A stretch of 35,810 bases of DNA, taken from an uncultured Eubacteriales bacterium (lineage in GTDB: Bacteria > Bacillota > Clostridia > Christensenellales > UBA1242). Of this stretch, positions 1-6,807 are shown one piece after another. Positions within the stretch are counted from its first letter, which is position 1, and each line of letters begins with the position of its first letter. The stretch lies in assembly GCA_948607205.1 (NCBI GenBank), contig CAPERS010000010.1, positions 1-35,810 of the forward strand. The letters are read 5' to 3'. Both the position numbers and the translations under genes were made by a program. The notes under the pieces are model-generated. The model made no database searches and was not told the DNA's origin. It was given only the letters and a program-made list of their open reading frames with translations.

Positions 1-209
1 TTAAATTTAAAAATATATATGGTGAGAAATATTTAGGGCTTACTTGCGATGCAACAGAAGTGGATAATCTTGAAAAAGCAGGACTTAAAATACTTCAAGC
101 CTTTAATAAAGAACTTGCAGAAGAAATTGAACTTTATAAAAATGGTAAGTTGATGGACAATGGTGATAAGGCGATACCTTGTGATTGGGAACAATTAGAT
201 CAATTATAA
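1..209 (+). CDS. 3' end of an unidentified CDS (partial)
   Basis: An open frame runs in from the left edge with no start codon in view; the first complete codon is at position 3, and it closes with TAA at 207-209. About 68 residues are visible. They are hydrophilic, mixed-charge and probably helical in the middle (segment AFNKELAEEIELYKNGK), and the protein ends in WEQLDQL. I recognise no family. A bidirectional terminator hairpin starts about 20 bases after the stop, which supports this being a genuine gene end. Confidence is moderate for coding and nil for function. Confidence 0.55.
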   Translation, partial: KFKNIYGEKYLGLTCDATEVDNLEKAGLKILQAFNKELAEEIELYKNGKLMDNGDKAIPCDWEQLDQL

Positions 210-231
210 AACAAATAAAACATAAATGAAC

Positions 232-259
232 AAAAAATCCAGCGGATGCTGGATTTTTT
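232..259. terminator. Bidirectional intrinsic terminator between convergent genes
   Basis: The stem ATCCAGC (237-243) pairs with GCTGGAT (248-254) around the loop GGAT. An A-run lies on the left and a T-run on the right, so the hairpin reads as a rho-independent terminator on both strands. It serves the partial plus-strand gene and the PH-domain gene converging from the right, whose stop codon (259-261) lies at the edge of the T-run. Confidence 0.85.
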
Positions 260-636
260 TATGTTGATTGGAATTCTGTGATTCCGACATGGCGTTTCTT
301 TCTTTCAATTTCAATCATATTTGAAATAAGGTCACGCACTTTGTATGGGTTTGCAATATGTCTAAGGTGAAATACTGGTGCTGCGCCATCGTTTGAAAGA
401 ATCTCAATTGTGCCTGTCCTGAAAATTTTATCTCCAAGCGAAATTTGAAGTGTGAGGTCATAGCATCTATAAACGTTGATTTCGTCTATAATTGCAGAGA
501 GAAAGCCTTTATGTCTGAAAAGTTTCACCCATTCGCCTTCTTTTTTCACAAGGTAGTATCTATAAAAAGACCATGGAAGACCAAAGTGTCTTTTTCTGTC
601 TTGCCAAATTATTTCTGTGCCCGGTTCGAATCTCAT
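259..636 (-). CDS. PH domain-containing protein (bacterial PH type)
   Basis: This 125-residue soluble protein resembles small bacterial pleckstrin-homology proteins found widely in Firmicutes. Visible hallmarks are a start of the form GTEIIWQDRKRHFGLPWSFYRY, then a strand-rich section with the family-like DEINVYRCYDLTLQISLGDKIFRTGTI, and a closing helix with a NPYKVRDLISNMIEIERKKR-type ending. The family fold is a PH-like beta barrel; its ligand and role are generally unknown, and no enzymatic residues are visible. The start is ATG at 634-636, preceded by a good AGGAGG about 8 bases upstream. It is monocistronic and shares a terminator with the partial gene to its left. The family call is fairly sure; the function is open. 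Confidence 0.8.
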   Translation of the reverse strand: MRFEPGTEIIWQDRKRHFGLPWSFYRYYLVKKEGEWVKLFRHKGFLSAIIDEINVYRCYDLTLQISLGDKIFRTGTIEILSNDGAAPVFHLRHIANPYKVRDLISNMIEIERKKRHVGITEFQST

Positions 637-959
637 ATTTCCTCCTATTTATTTTTTATTTTATATGAAAAATTTTGAAAAGTAAAGCAAAACGCAAAAA
701 AAATTGCAAAAGAGGGTGAATTTTTATATAGTTTATGGGAAATGAAGGTTTATTGCATTAGACTTTATAGTGTTTTATATTGTTTTTATAAAAGTTTTTT
801 CAAGGTTTGTGGGTTTGTTCGATAAAGACTGCGCTAAAGAAAACGCCCTCCGAGCGCAATTTTTTTTGCAATCGGTGGGCGTTTGCCCGATGAATCGGGC
901 AGTCAAACTTTTGAAAGAAAAGTTTGACTCTTTAGCGCGGTTATGCGCGATTTCTATTC
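637..959. other. 323-bp gene-free stretch holding a structured element
   Basis: No credible gene is visible here; the short open frames have no ribosome binding site and no protein-like composition. The left part (650-800) is A/T-rich with no convincing promoter. The right part holds the multi-hairpin element at 831-938. It lies between two minus-strand genes, so the element is downstream of the Cys-rich gene and upstream of the PH-domain gene. Confidence 0.6.
831..938. other. Four-way-junction inverted-repeat element (ncRNA or miniature mobile element candidate)
   Basis: Four perfectly paired helices abut one another. P1 is GCGCTAAAG (831-839) with CTTTAGCGC (930-938). P2 is AAACGCCC (841-848) with GGGCGTTT (877-884), extended by CCGA/TCGG (850-853/872-875) and GCAA/TTGC (856-859/866-869). 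P3 is GCCCGA (885-890) with TCGGGC (895-900) around TGAA. P4 is AGTCAAACTTTT (901-912) with AAAAGTTTGACT (918-929) around GAAAG. Only A840 is unpaired at the junction. It is more G/C-rich than its surroundings. It has no T-run on either strand, so it is not an ordinary terminator. It starts 21 bases after the stop of the Cys-rich gene on the minus strand. It could be a structured RNA or a MITE-like cruciform; no target-site duplication is obvious. Confidence 0.75.
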
Positions 960-1160
960 TTATTTGCAGTTAGAGTTGCAACCGCATCCGCATAAAAGCA
1001 TAAGGATGATGAGTGTGCAACAGTCAATGTTGCATCCATTGTTTTGGCATCCGCAACCGCAGAGTGCTTGTAAGATTATAATCCAAGTGAGCAATGAGCA
1101 AGCATCACAGCCATTTCCACAGCCGAAACCTGAATTGCCACAACCGTTAAAACAGTTCAT
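960..1160 (-). CDS. Very small Cys/Gly-rich hydrophobic protein with internal duplication
   Basis: The product has 66 residues, 15 of them Cys and many Gly or Asn. Two similar halves are visible: a hydrophobic run (SLLTWIIILQAL) followed by CGCGC, then a second hydrophobic run (TLIILMLL) followed by CGCGC. It resembles short Clostridial proteins sometimes labelled chorion-class high-cysteine proteins, a name based on composition only. A near-ideal AGGAGG lies 6 bases before the ATG (1158-1160), which is the main reason to accept so short a gene. The role is unknown; spore-coat, envelope or metal-binding roles are guesses from composition. It is followed by the four-way-junction element. Confidence 0.7.
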   Translation of the reverse strand: MNCFNGCGNSGFGCGNGCDACSLLTWIIILQALCGCGCQNNGCNIDCCTLIILMLLCGCGCNSNCK

Positions 1161-1442
1161 TTGTTCCTCCTAAAAATTTTTAACTTATGTAGTTTGGAGG
1201 GGAATTTTCCCTTCACATTAACATACTATTTTTTTAAACAAGCAAGTGTTCCGATTTTTTTTAAAATCTTTTAATATTTTCGACAAAAAAAGTCTTTTTT
1301 CAACAGCATAAAAGCAAAACCCTTTCACAAAATATTTTTGCTTTCAATTGATGCAAATGCTCTAAATTGATTGACTTAAATTCGAAAATAGTATAAAATA
1401 GGTTGTTAGAAAATTTATACTATAATAAGGCGAGGTTATTTT
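1161..1442. other. Divergent intergenic region
   Basis: This is the A/T-rich spacer between the divergent Cys-rich gene and the 1350-residue surface protein. The left end holds the AGGAGG site of the Cys-rich gene. A small GGGAA/TTCCC inverted repeat lies near 1200-1211, within the likely leader of the minus-strand gene. The right end holds the sigma-A-type promoter described separately. I saw no other gene. Confidence 0.6.
1371..1399 (+). promoter_or_regulatory. Sigma-A-type promoter of the 1350-aa surface protein gene
   Basis: TTGACT (1371-1376), a 17-base spacer and TAAAAT (1394-1399) match the vegetative consensus closely. The predicted start near 1406 leaves a leader of about 37 bases. 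A second -10-like TATAAT at 1421-1426 has no matching -35. Confidence 0.7.
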
Positions 1443-4400
1443 ATGACAAAAAAAGGTAAATTTAATGGATTGGTTAAAGGTGCTGTTGTAGGCGTTTCAC
1501 TTATGCTTTGTGCATCAGTGTTTCCAGTAAGTGCGCTTGTTTCACTTGCAGACACAGCAACCACAGAGGCAACTACTGCAAAATCTTTTAAAGTTGACGC
1601 CAATGTTAAATTTGGCGGAGTTAAACTTAACTCAGCAATTGGAAAGGTGACTAAAGGTGACCGTTATTATCTTCCAACTGCAACTTTTAATGGCTCAAGT
1701 GTGACTGATGTGACAGTTCGTTACAAGAATTCAACATTGGCAACAGAAGTTTTCTCTGACAACGATAGAGATGGGCTCAAATATTTTGAGGCTGGGATTG
1801 TTGGAACTTATGTTGTTACTTACACAGTTAAAGAAGGCGACAAGACATATTCTTACGACTATGAAGTTGAATGTCAAGTTGGAGATGTTGTTTTTGAATT
1901 TAACACAAACTCAGAGGATATCATTCCTGCAATTTATGATATCTCACTTTTAAGCAGCAAAGAAGAAACAAAAAACAAAGACATTGTTCTTCCTATTCCA
2001 ACTGTTAAAGACGAGAATGATGAAGTTGTGACTTTTGCAGATGGTATGATTTCAAATGCAAAGCAAAACACAACAGAAAATCAACTTGTTATCACTCTTT
2101 CAACAGGCGTTGAAGGCGTTAAAATTGAAAAGAACGCAGAAACAGGCAAGTTCTTCATTGATGGTGATGCGCTTTGCAAGAAAAATGAAGATGGAAACTA
2201 TGTTGCTGAAGGTGTTTACAAAATCAACTACACACTTTATCAAAACGGAGTGTTTGTTTCTCAAACAACAAAAGAATTTGAAGTTGAAGAAAGCCACTTC
2301 CAAGTTGAAGGCGAAAAAGACAAATCTGGATTTACTCTTTCTGCTGACTATGCTTCAAGTGAGCCAACAAGTGCAGTTACTGGCGTTATGAAAGAACTTC
2401 CAAAAATTAAAGCCAAAGCAACTGAGTCAACTGAAAGTGACGACATTGATGTGTTCTACACAATCGAAGTTTATCACCTTGAAGAAACTTCAAATGGCAA
2501 AGACTGGGTTAAGAGAACAGAAGAATGCTTAGATAAAGATAATCAACATGAATTCACTGCATTCCAAAACGGAAACTATAAGATTGAATATGTTGTTAAT
2601 GACTTCTATAATCACACAGTTAAACCAAAAAATCTCATCTATTTCAACGACGTTGAAGATACAATTGCTCCAACAGTTTTCGCTTATAACGGCGACACAA
2701 AAAATAACGTTGATGAAAAAGGCGAAGATTTTGAATATCGCATCAAATCAAGACAATCAAACAGAAACCTCATTGTTTACGCTATCGGCGCAGAAGATAA
2801 CGTTAAAAATGAAAACATGGTTCTCAAACGTGAAATCAGAGATGTTTCAAACATCACAAGAGTTGAAATCAACGATTATCACGACAAAAACCTTATCTTC
2901 CTTCCAAAAGCATCAAAAGACGGTGAGTCAGTTTATGAACAAATCGTTAGTGATAACTACTATCTTGCTCGTGATATGGCAAAAGATGGTGTCACAATTG
3001 TTGACGGCGACCGCGAAGGCAATGAAAGCAAAATCAAAACTTGGCTTATTGAGCACAACTACCTTATTGTGACAAATGACTTTAATGTTAACCCAGTGAC
3101 AAATGTAAAATTTGGAAATGAATTCTTTGGTGACATCATCACTGATTCATCTGCAAGTGGATTTGACCTCAAAAAAGTTAAAGATAAAATCGCAACAGAA
3201 GGTTTTGCTTATGTGTCTTATTCAAAAGACTATAACTTCACACAACAACAATACAGCCTTCACTACACAGCAATCGACGACGCAAAGAATGACACAAAAG
3301 ATGTTTACTATACGGTGAACCTCTCTTCTGACAATGCGTTCACTGACCAAGACGCTCCATCACTTAAGTTTTCATCAGACCTTCCAACAACAGTTCTTCC
3401 AACAGATAAACTTGAATTTGAAGCACCTGTTGCAAGTGACACGCAAGACTCTCGTCCAAATATGGTTTTTGCTTATAGATATTTAACAGGCAAAAACGGC
3501 GTTGGTGCGCTCACAAGTGAAGACACAAAAGAAATCGCTTTCACAAACAAGAGCATTTCAGACGGTGCAAACAAATGGTATAACACCGAAATTAACGTTT
3601 CTTCTGAAGGTTGGATTATGCTTGACGAAGAAAACGATAATAAGAAGTTTGAAATCGACATTGCAAAAGACCTTAAAAAAGATGCTTTTGCAGGTGCAAA
3701 ATATCTTGAAATCTTTGCTTATGCCGAAGATGACTATGGTAACCTTGGCTTTTTCAGCCGTTCAATCAATATTGCTCAACAAACTGAAGAATCAACACTT
3801 GAACTCTTTGATGTTGATATGATAGAAAAAGATGTTTATGAAGCAAATTCTTCAATTACACTTCCAACTCTTTACTATACAGACACTTTTGTTGAATATA
3901 TGACTGCAGATGTCACAGTTTATTATCTTGACACAGGCGCAAAAGTTCAATCTTATGACATGAAAACAAGCGCTGATAAGATAAGAGAAATCTTCGTTGT
4001 TGAAGGCGGTGAATTTGTTGCATCAAGGTCAGGTGAATATCAAGTTGTTATCACAGCACGTGACGCTGGCGGAAATGAATATGCTTCTTTCTTCGACTAT
4101 ACAGTAACTTCAAATGGCGAAGTTGAAGACCCAGTTATTGATAATATCTCAGCTGACACAATCAACATGAAAGTTGATGAAGAATATAATCTTCCAGCAC
4201 CAACAATCGCATTCTCTGATTCAAAAGACTATGACTATTATGGCGTTATCAAAGAAGAAGATGTGAACATATCAACATATTACACACCTAAGATGATTTC
4301 TTCAAGCAATAACGACTATAAACTTACTCAAACTCACTTCACACCACGTTCAAGCGGTGAATATACACTTGCTTATGATGTTTTCCTTATCAGATACAAC

Positions 4401-5495
4401 AAAGCAAATGATTTCAGTGAAACAGAAGTTAACGGAAAACTCACTCTTGATGCGGAAGGCAGACTTCTTTATGTGAAGGATGCAGACAATAAATACTTTG
4501 TATTCTTTGACATGAAAACTCAAGAAATCGTTGTAAGCAAAGATTTGCGAAGACCAACTGATGCAAATTCAATCAAACTCAATGATTTGGGAAATGGTGT
4601 TTATAAATTTGAAGGAATAAAACTTACAAAATATGTTCGCACAAGTGACCCTCAAACTTTCAAAGTTAGCGAAATTTCATCTCCAGTTATCACTGTTGAC
4701 GAAGATTATTTCAGCATCAACAATGTTAAAGACGGCAAAATCGAAATCCCTAACATTTCAGCAACAGTTGAAGGAAAAGGAAGTCTTGACTTCTCTAAAT
4801 CAAAGATTGAAATCTCAGTTGCAAGAGGTGTGGGAACAACAATTCTTCAAACAATCAATTGCGACAAACTTGAAGATATCAACTCTGAACATGTAAAATA
4901 TGAAGATGGAAAACTTTATCTTTACTTGAAGTTTGACGGAACTTATTCAATTAAGTATACCGCTCAAGCGCAAAATGCAATCGGAGAAGCCGTTGCTGAC
5001 CCTTCTTCAAAAACTTTCACAATTGCAAATGGTGACATCAAAAAACCAAAAATCAAGGTTAATGATGGTTTCCTTAACCGCGGTGCAGAAGACTATTCTC
5101 TTTCAAACAATGACCTTGTTTTGAATGTAAGCGCTCTTGAATTTGAAGATAACGAAAGCAGTGTTGACTATCTCAAAAAACACTACTCAATCACTGTTAG
5201 AAATTCAACAACAAACAATGAAGTTACAAGAGTTGGCGAAGGCGACACTTATAACTACACACTCACAACAGCAGGTGAATATGAAATTATTATTTCTGTA
5301 ACCGACGTTGCTGGTTGGACAACCGAAAGAACTGTAACAATCAAAGTTATGTCTGACGACCAGTCAAATGTTGAAGTTTATAAAGTTGTTGGAACAATTC
5401 TTATCGTGGTTTCAGTTGTTGTTCTTGCAGGCGTTGTGACATATTTCATTGTTTCAAAAGTTAAGCAAGACAAGAAAGGAAATAAAACAAGATAA
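1443..5495 (+). CDS. Large surface protein: signal peptide, Ig-like repeats, C-terminal membrane anchor
   Basis: The product has 1350 residues. The N-terminus has a basic start, a hydrophobic core around residues 12-31 and small residues at a plausible cleavage site near VSA (29-31) or SLA (34-36). The body is beta-rich and repetitive, with recurrent domain endings such as GTYVVTYTV, GEYQVVITARDAGG, GEYTLAYDV and GEYEIIISVTDVAGW; these are the closing strands typical of bacterial Ig-like or cadherin-like domains. A transmembrane helix spans about 1315-1337, followed by a short basic tail (KVKQDKKGNKTR), so most of the protein should be outside the cell and held as a type I membrane protein. 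There is no LPxTG motif. It is monocistronic, with its own promoter and terminator. Its ligand is unknown. The start is ATG at 1443 with a weak GCGAGG-like site upstream. Confidence 0.85.
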   Translation: MTKKGKFNGLVKGAVVGVSLMLCASVFPVSALVSLADTATTEATTAKSFKVDANVKFGGVKLNSAIGKVTKGDRYYLPTATFNGSSVTDVTVRYKNSTLATEVFSDNDRDGLKYFEAGIVGTYVVTYTVKEGDKTYSYDYEVECQVGDVVFEFNTNSEDIIPAIYDISLLSSKEETKNKDIVLPIPTVKDENDEVVTFADGMISNAKQNTTENQLVITLSTGVEGVKIEKNAETGKFFIDGDALCKKNEDGNYVAEGVYKINYTLYQNGVFVSQTTKEFEVEESHFQVEGEKDKSGFTLSADYASSEPTSAVTGVMKELPKIKAKATESTESDDIDVFYTIEVYHLEETSNGKDWVKRTEECLDKDNQHEFTAFQNGNYKIEYVVNDFYNHTVKPKNLIYFNDVEDTIAPTVFAYNGDTKNNVDEKGEDFEYRIKSRQSNRNLIVYAIGAEDNVKNENMVLKREIRDVSNITRVEINDYHDKNLIFLPKASKDGESVYEQIVSDNYYLARDMAKDGVTIVDGDREGNESKIKTWLIEHNYLIVTNDFNVNPVTNVKFGNEFFGDIITDSSASGFDLKKVKDKIATEGFAYVSYSKDYNFTQQQYSLHYTAIDDAKNDTKDVYYTVNLSSDNAFTDQDAPSLKFSSDLPTTVLPTDKLEFEAPVASDTQDSRPNMVFAYRYLTGKNGVGALTSEDTKEIAFTNKSISDGANKWYNTEINVSSEGWIMLDEENDNKKFEIDIAKDLKKDAFAGAKYLEIFAYAEDDYGNLGFFSRSINIAQQTEESTLELFDVDMIEKDVYEANSSITLPTLYYTDTFVEYMTADVTVYYLDTGAKVQSYDMKTSADKIREIFVVEGGEFVASRSGEYQVVITARDAGGNEYASFFDYTVTSNGEVEDPVIDNISADTINMKVDEEYNLPAPTIAFSDSKDYDYYGVIKEEDVNISTYYTPKMISSSNNDYKLTQTHFTPRSSGEYTLAYDVFLIRYNKANDFSETEVNGKLTLDAEGRLLYVKDADNKYFVFFDMKTQEIVVSKDLRRPTDANSIKLNDLGNGVYKFEGIKLTKYVRTSDPQTFKVSEISSPVITVDEDYFSINNVKDGKIEIPNISATVEGKGSLDFSKSKIEISVARGVGTTILQTINCDKLEDINSEHVKYEDGKLYLYLKFDGTYSIKYTAQAQNAIGEAVADPSSKTFTIANGDIKKPKIKVNDGFLNRGAEDYSLSNNDLVLNVSALEFEDNESSVDYLKKHYSITVRNSTTNNEVTRVGEGDTYNYTLTTAGEYEIIISVTDVAGWTTERTVTIKVMSDDQSNVEVYKVVGTILIVVSVVVLAGVVTYFIVSKVKQDKKGNKTR

Positions 5496-5546
5496 AACTA
5501 TTCGAGTTAAATTCTTTCTTGAAAATATGAAAATTTCAACTTAATT

Positions 5547-5583
5547 AAAAAAATCATTCAGTTTGGGCTTGAATGATTTTTTT
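5547..5583 (+). terminator. Intrinsic terminator after the surface protein gene
   Basis: AAATCATTCA (5551-5560) pairs with TGAATGATTT (5570-5579) around a 9-base loop, followed by a T-run. An A-run on the left would let it work on the minus strand too, though no minus-strand gene needs it. Confidence 0.85.
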
Positions 5584-5605
5584 ATACTTATTTTACCAAT
5601 TTTAC

Positions 5606-5634
5606 TTGACTATTTTCTTCATTTGTGATATTAT
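5606..5634 (+). promoter_or_regulatory. Extended -10 promoter of the rplU operon
   Basis: TTGACT (5606-5611), 17 bases, then TATTAT (5629-5634) with a TGA immediately before the -10 (5626-5628). This is a strong vegetative promoter and leaves a leader of roughly 100 bases before rplU. Confidence 0.75.
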
Positions 5635-5640
5635 TTTGAT

Positions 5641-5738
5641 TGTATCCGCATGGATAGGGTTTTTGAAGTCTTTTTTAAGGTTAATCTTATTATAAAGCAC
5701 CCGTTACCAGCGAGTTTGGTTAGAGGAGGTAAAAAATT
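5641..5738 (+). promoter_or_regulatory. Probable L21 leader (autoregulatory 5' UTR of rplU)
   Basis: The leader begins with a short hairpin, TATCC-GCAT-GGATA (5643-5656). It continues through an A/T-rich stretch into a conserved-looking CACCCGTTACCAGCGAG segment and ends in GGTTAGAGGAGGT at the ribosome binding site. Its position, size and the ACC...GGT pairing next to the Shine-Dalgarno match what is known of the Firmicute L21 leader, where excess L21 is thought to repress its own operon. The call comes from memory of the motif and its genomic place; a covariance-model search was not possible. Confidence 0.55.
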
Positions 5739-6047
5739 ATGTTTGCAATCGTTCAAACAGGTGGAAAGCAATACAAAGTTTCCGAAGGCGACGTTATCAG
5801 CGTTGAAAAACTTGAAAATGCAGTTGGCGACAAGATTAAACTTGATGTTTTGCTTGTTAGTGATAACGGAAATGTTGTTGCTGGACAACCTACAGTGAAA
5901 GGCGCAACTTGTGAAGCAGAAGTTCTTGCTCATGGCAAAGGCGATAAAATCGTTGTTTTCAAATATAAGCCAAAGAAGAATGAAAGAAAGAAACAAGGTC
6001 ACAGACAACCATTCACTCAACTTAAAGTTTTATCAATCAAAAAGTAA
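5739..6047 (+). CDS. rplU: 50S ribosomal protein L21
   Basis: This 102-residue protein has unmistakable bL21 features: the start MFAIVQTGGKQYKVSEGD, the central GATCEAEVLAHGKGDKIVVF and the basic C-terminal signature KYKPKKNERKKQGHRQ, which binds 23S rRNA. Its length is normal. AGGAGG (5724-5729) sits 9 bases before the ATG. It is first in the rplU-prp-rpmA operon, 12 bases ahead of prp, behind a strong promoter and a probable L21 leader. obg, which often follows in Firmicutes, is absent here. Confidence 0.99.
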   Translation: MFAIVQTGGKQYKVSEGDVISVEKLENAVGDKIKLDVLLVSDNGNVVAGQPTVKGATCEAEVLAHGKGDKIVVFKYKPKKNERKKQGHRQPFTQLKVLSIKK

Positions 6048-6059
6048 TGAGATAGATTT

Positions 6060-6383
6060 ATGACTAAAATTACTTTTTATAAAAAAAATGAATTGTTCCT
6101 TGGCTTTCAGGTCGAGGGGCACACGGGCAAGGATGTTTATGGTAAGGACCTCTTGTGCTGTCAAATTTCAACAGTTGCTCAACTTGGGCTTGTTGGAATC
6201 AAAGAAGTTGCCAACATTAAATGTGAATTCAAAGTTAGAGATGGCTTTTTGAAAGTTAAAGTTGGTGAAATTGACGCAAAGAGAGAAGATGTTCAGTTTT
6301 TGTTTAAAACTTGCCTTGAATCCTTTGGCTCAATCATCATTGATGAAAAAAAATATGTAAAATTGGAGGTAGAAAATGTTTAA
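6060..6383 (+). CDS. prp: Ribosomal-processing cysteine protease Prp
   Basis: The 107-residue protein belongs to the YsxB/Prp family, whose members remove the N-terminal extension of L27 in Firmicutes and relatives. The catalytic pair is visible: His21 in the GHTG motif and Cys33 in GKDLLCCQIS, with the 12-residue spacing of the characterised Staphylococcus aureus enzyme (His22/Cys34). A second Cys follows directly at 34. It sits between rplU and rpmA, the canonical place, and its 3' end overlaps rpmA by 8 bases. The matching substrate extension is present in the next gene, so the pair should be functional. Confidence 0.95.
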   Translation: MTKITFYKKNELFLGFQVEGHTGKDVYGKDLLCCQISTVAQLGLVGIKEVANIKCEFKVRDGFLKVKVGEIDAKREDVQFLFKTCLESFGSIIIDEKKYVKLEVENV

Positions 6384-6651
6384 GTTTAATGCTCAACTTT
6401 TCGCTCACAAGAAGGGTGGTGGAAGCAGTAAGAACGGTCGTGAATCTCACAGCAAGCGCCTCGGCGTTAAAACATTTGCTGGTGAACGCGTGACTGCTGG
6501 CTCTATTATTATCAGACAACGTGGAACTAAGGTTTATCCAGGTGTTAATGTTGGAGTTGGAAAGGACTACACTTTGTTTGCACTTTGTGACGGAGTTATC
6601 AAGTTTGGCAAAAGTGACGGAAAGAAAATTGTAAGCGTCATTGCTGAATAA
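6376..6651 (+). CDS. rpmA: 50S ribosomal protein L27 with Prp-cleavable N-terminal extension
   Basis: A 91-residue bL27 with the family's AHKKGGGSSKNGRES opening and GSIIIRQRGTKVYPGVNVG core. Ahead of the mature start sits the extension MFKFNAQLF, closely similar to the MLKLNLQFF extension in other Firmicutes. By analogy Prp should cut between Phe9 and Ala10, exposing the mature N-terminus that reaches towards the peptidyl-transferase centre. The start ATG at 6376 lies inside the prp reading frame and has a GGAGGT 6 bases upstream, which fixes the start at the extension and not at a later codon. It is the last gene of the operon. Confidence 0.99.
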   Translation: MFKFNAQLFAHKKGGGSSKNGRESHSKRLGVKTFAGERVTAGSIIIRQRGTKVYPGVNVGVGKDYTLFALCDGVIKFGKSDGKKIVSVIAE

Positions 6652-6691
6652 TATAAAAATATGAGTTCATATTTGCTTAAAAAATAAAATT

Positions 6692-6715
6692 TGCGGGATT
6701 TTGCCCGCATTTTTT
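6692..6715 (+). terminator. Intrinsic terminator after rpmA
   Basis: TGCGGG (6692-6697) pairs with CCCGCA (6704-6709) around a 6-base loop and is followed by six T. It closes the rplU-prp-rpmA operon. Confidence 0.9.
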
Positions 6716-6807
6716 GAATAATAGCTTTTATTTGTTTTATTTTCAAAACATCTTTAAAATTTTTTACTTTTTTTAAATAATGAAAAACACAAAAAAGGAT
6801 AAAAATA

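Noticed and set aside
831..938. Element read as a tRNA or tmRNA-like gene because of its cloverleaf shape
   Set aside because: No anticodon arm of the right size, no T-loop consensus and no CCA end; the helix lengths do not match a tRNA.
770..973. Plus-strand 67-codon open frame across the structured element
   Set aside because: It runs straight through the four-way-junction palindromes, has no ribosome site and has no protein-like pattern.
943..1173. Plus-strand Pro/Gln-rich open frame opposite the Cys-rich gene
   Set aside because: It is the complement of the Gly/Cys codons of the minus-strand gene; only the minus-strand frame has an AGGAGG at its start.
1181..1189. CATAAGTTA on the minus strand, resembling a sigma-K -10 box before the Cys-rich gene
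   Set aside because: No matching -35 AC at the expected distance; a single short box is too weak in A/T-rich DNA.
1500..1515. Possible lipobox in the signal peptide of the 1350-residue protein
   Set aside because: The Cys at residue 23 is preceded by Leu at -1 (LML-C), which does not fit a lipoprotein signal; a C-terminal membrane helix is also present.
2056..3822. Several Gln/Leu-rich plus-strand frames inside the 1350-residue gene
   Set aside because: They are shifted frames of a gene with strong codon bias; none has a ribosome site or recognisable domain.
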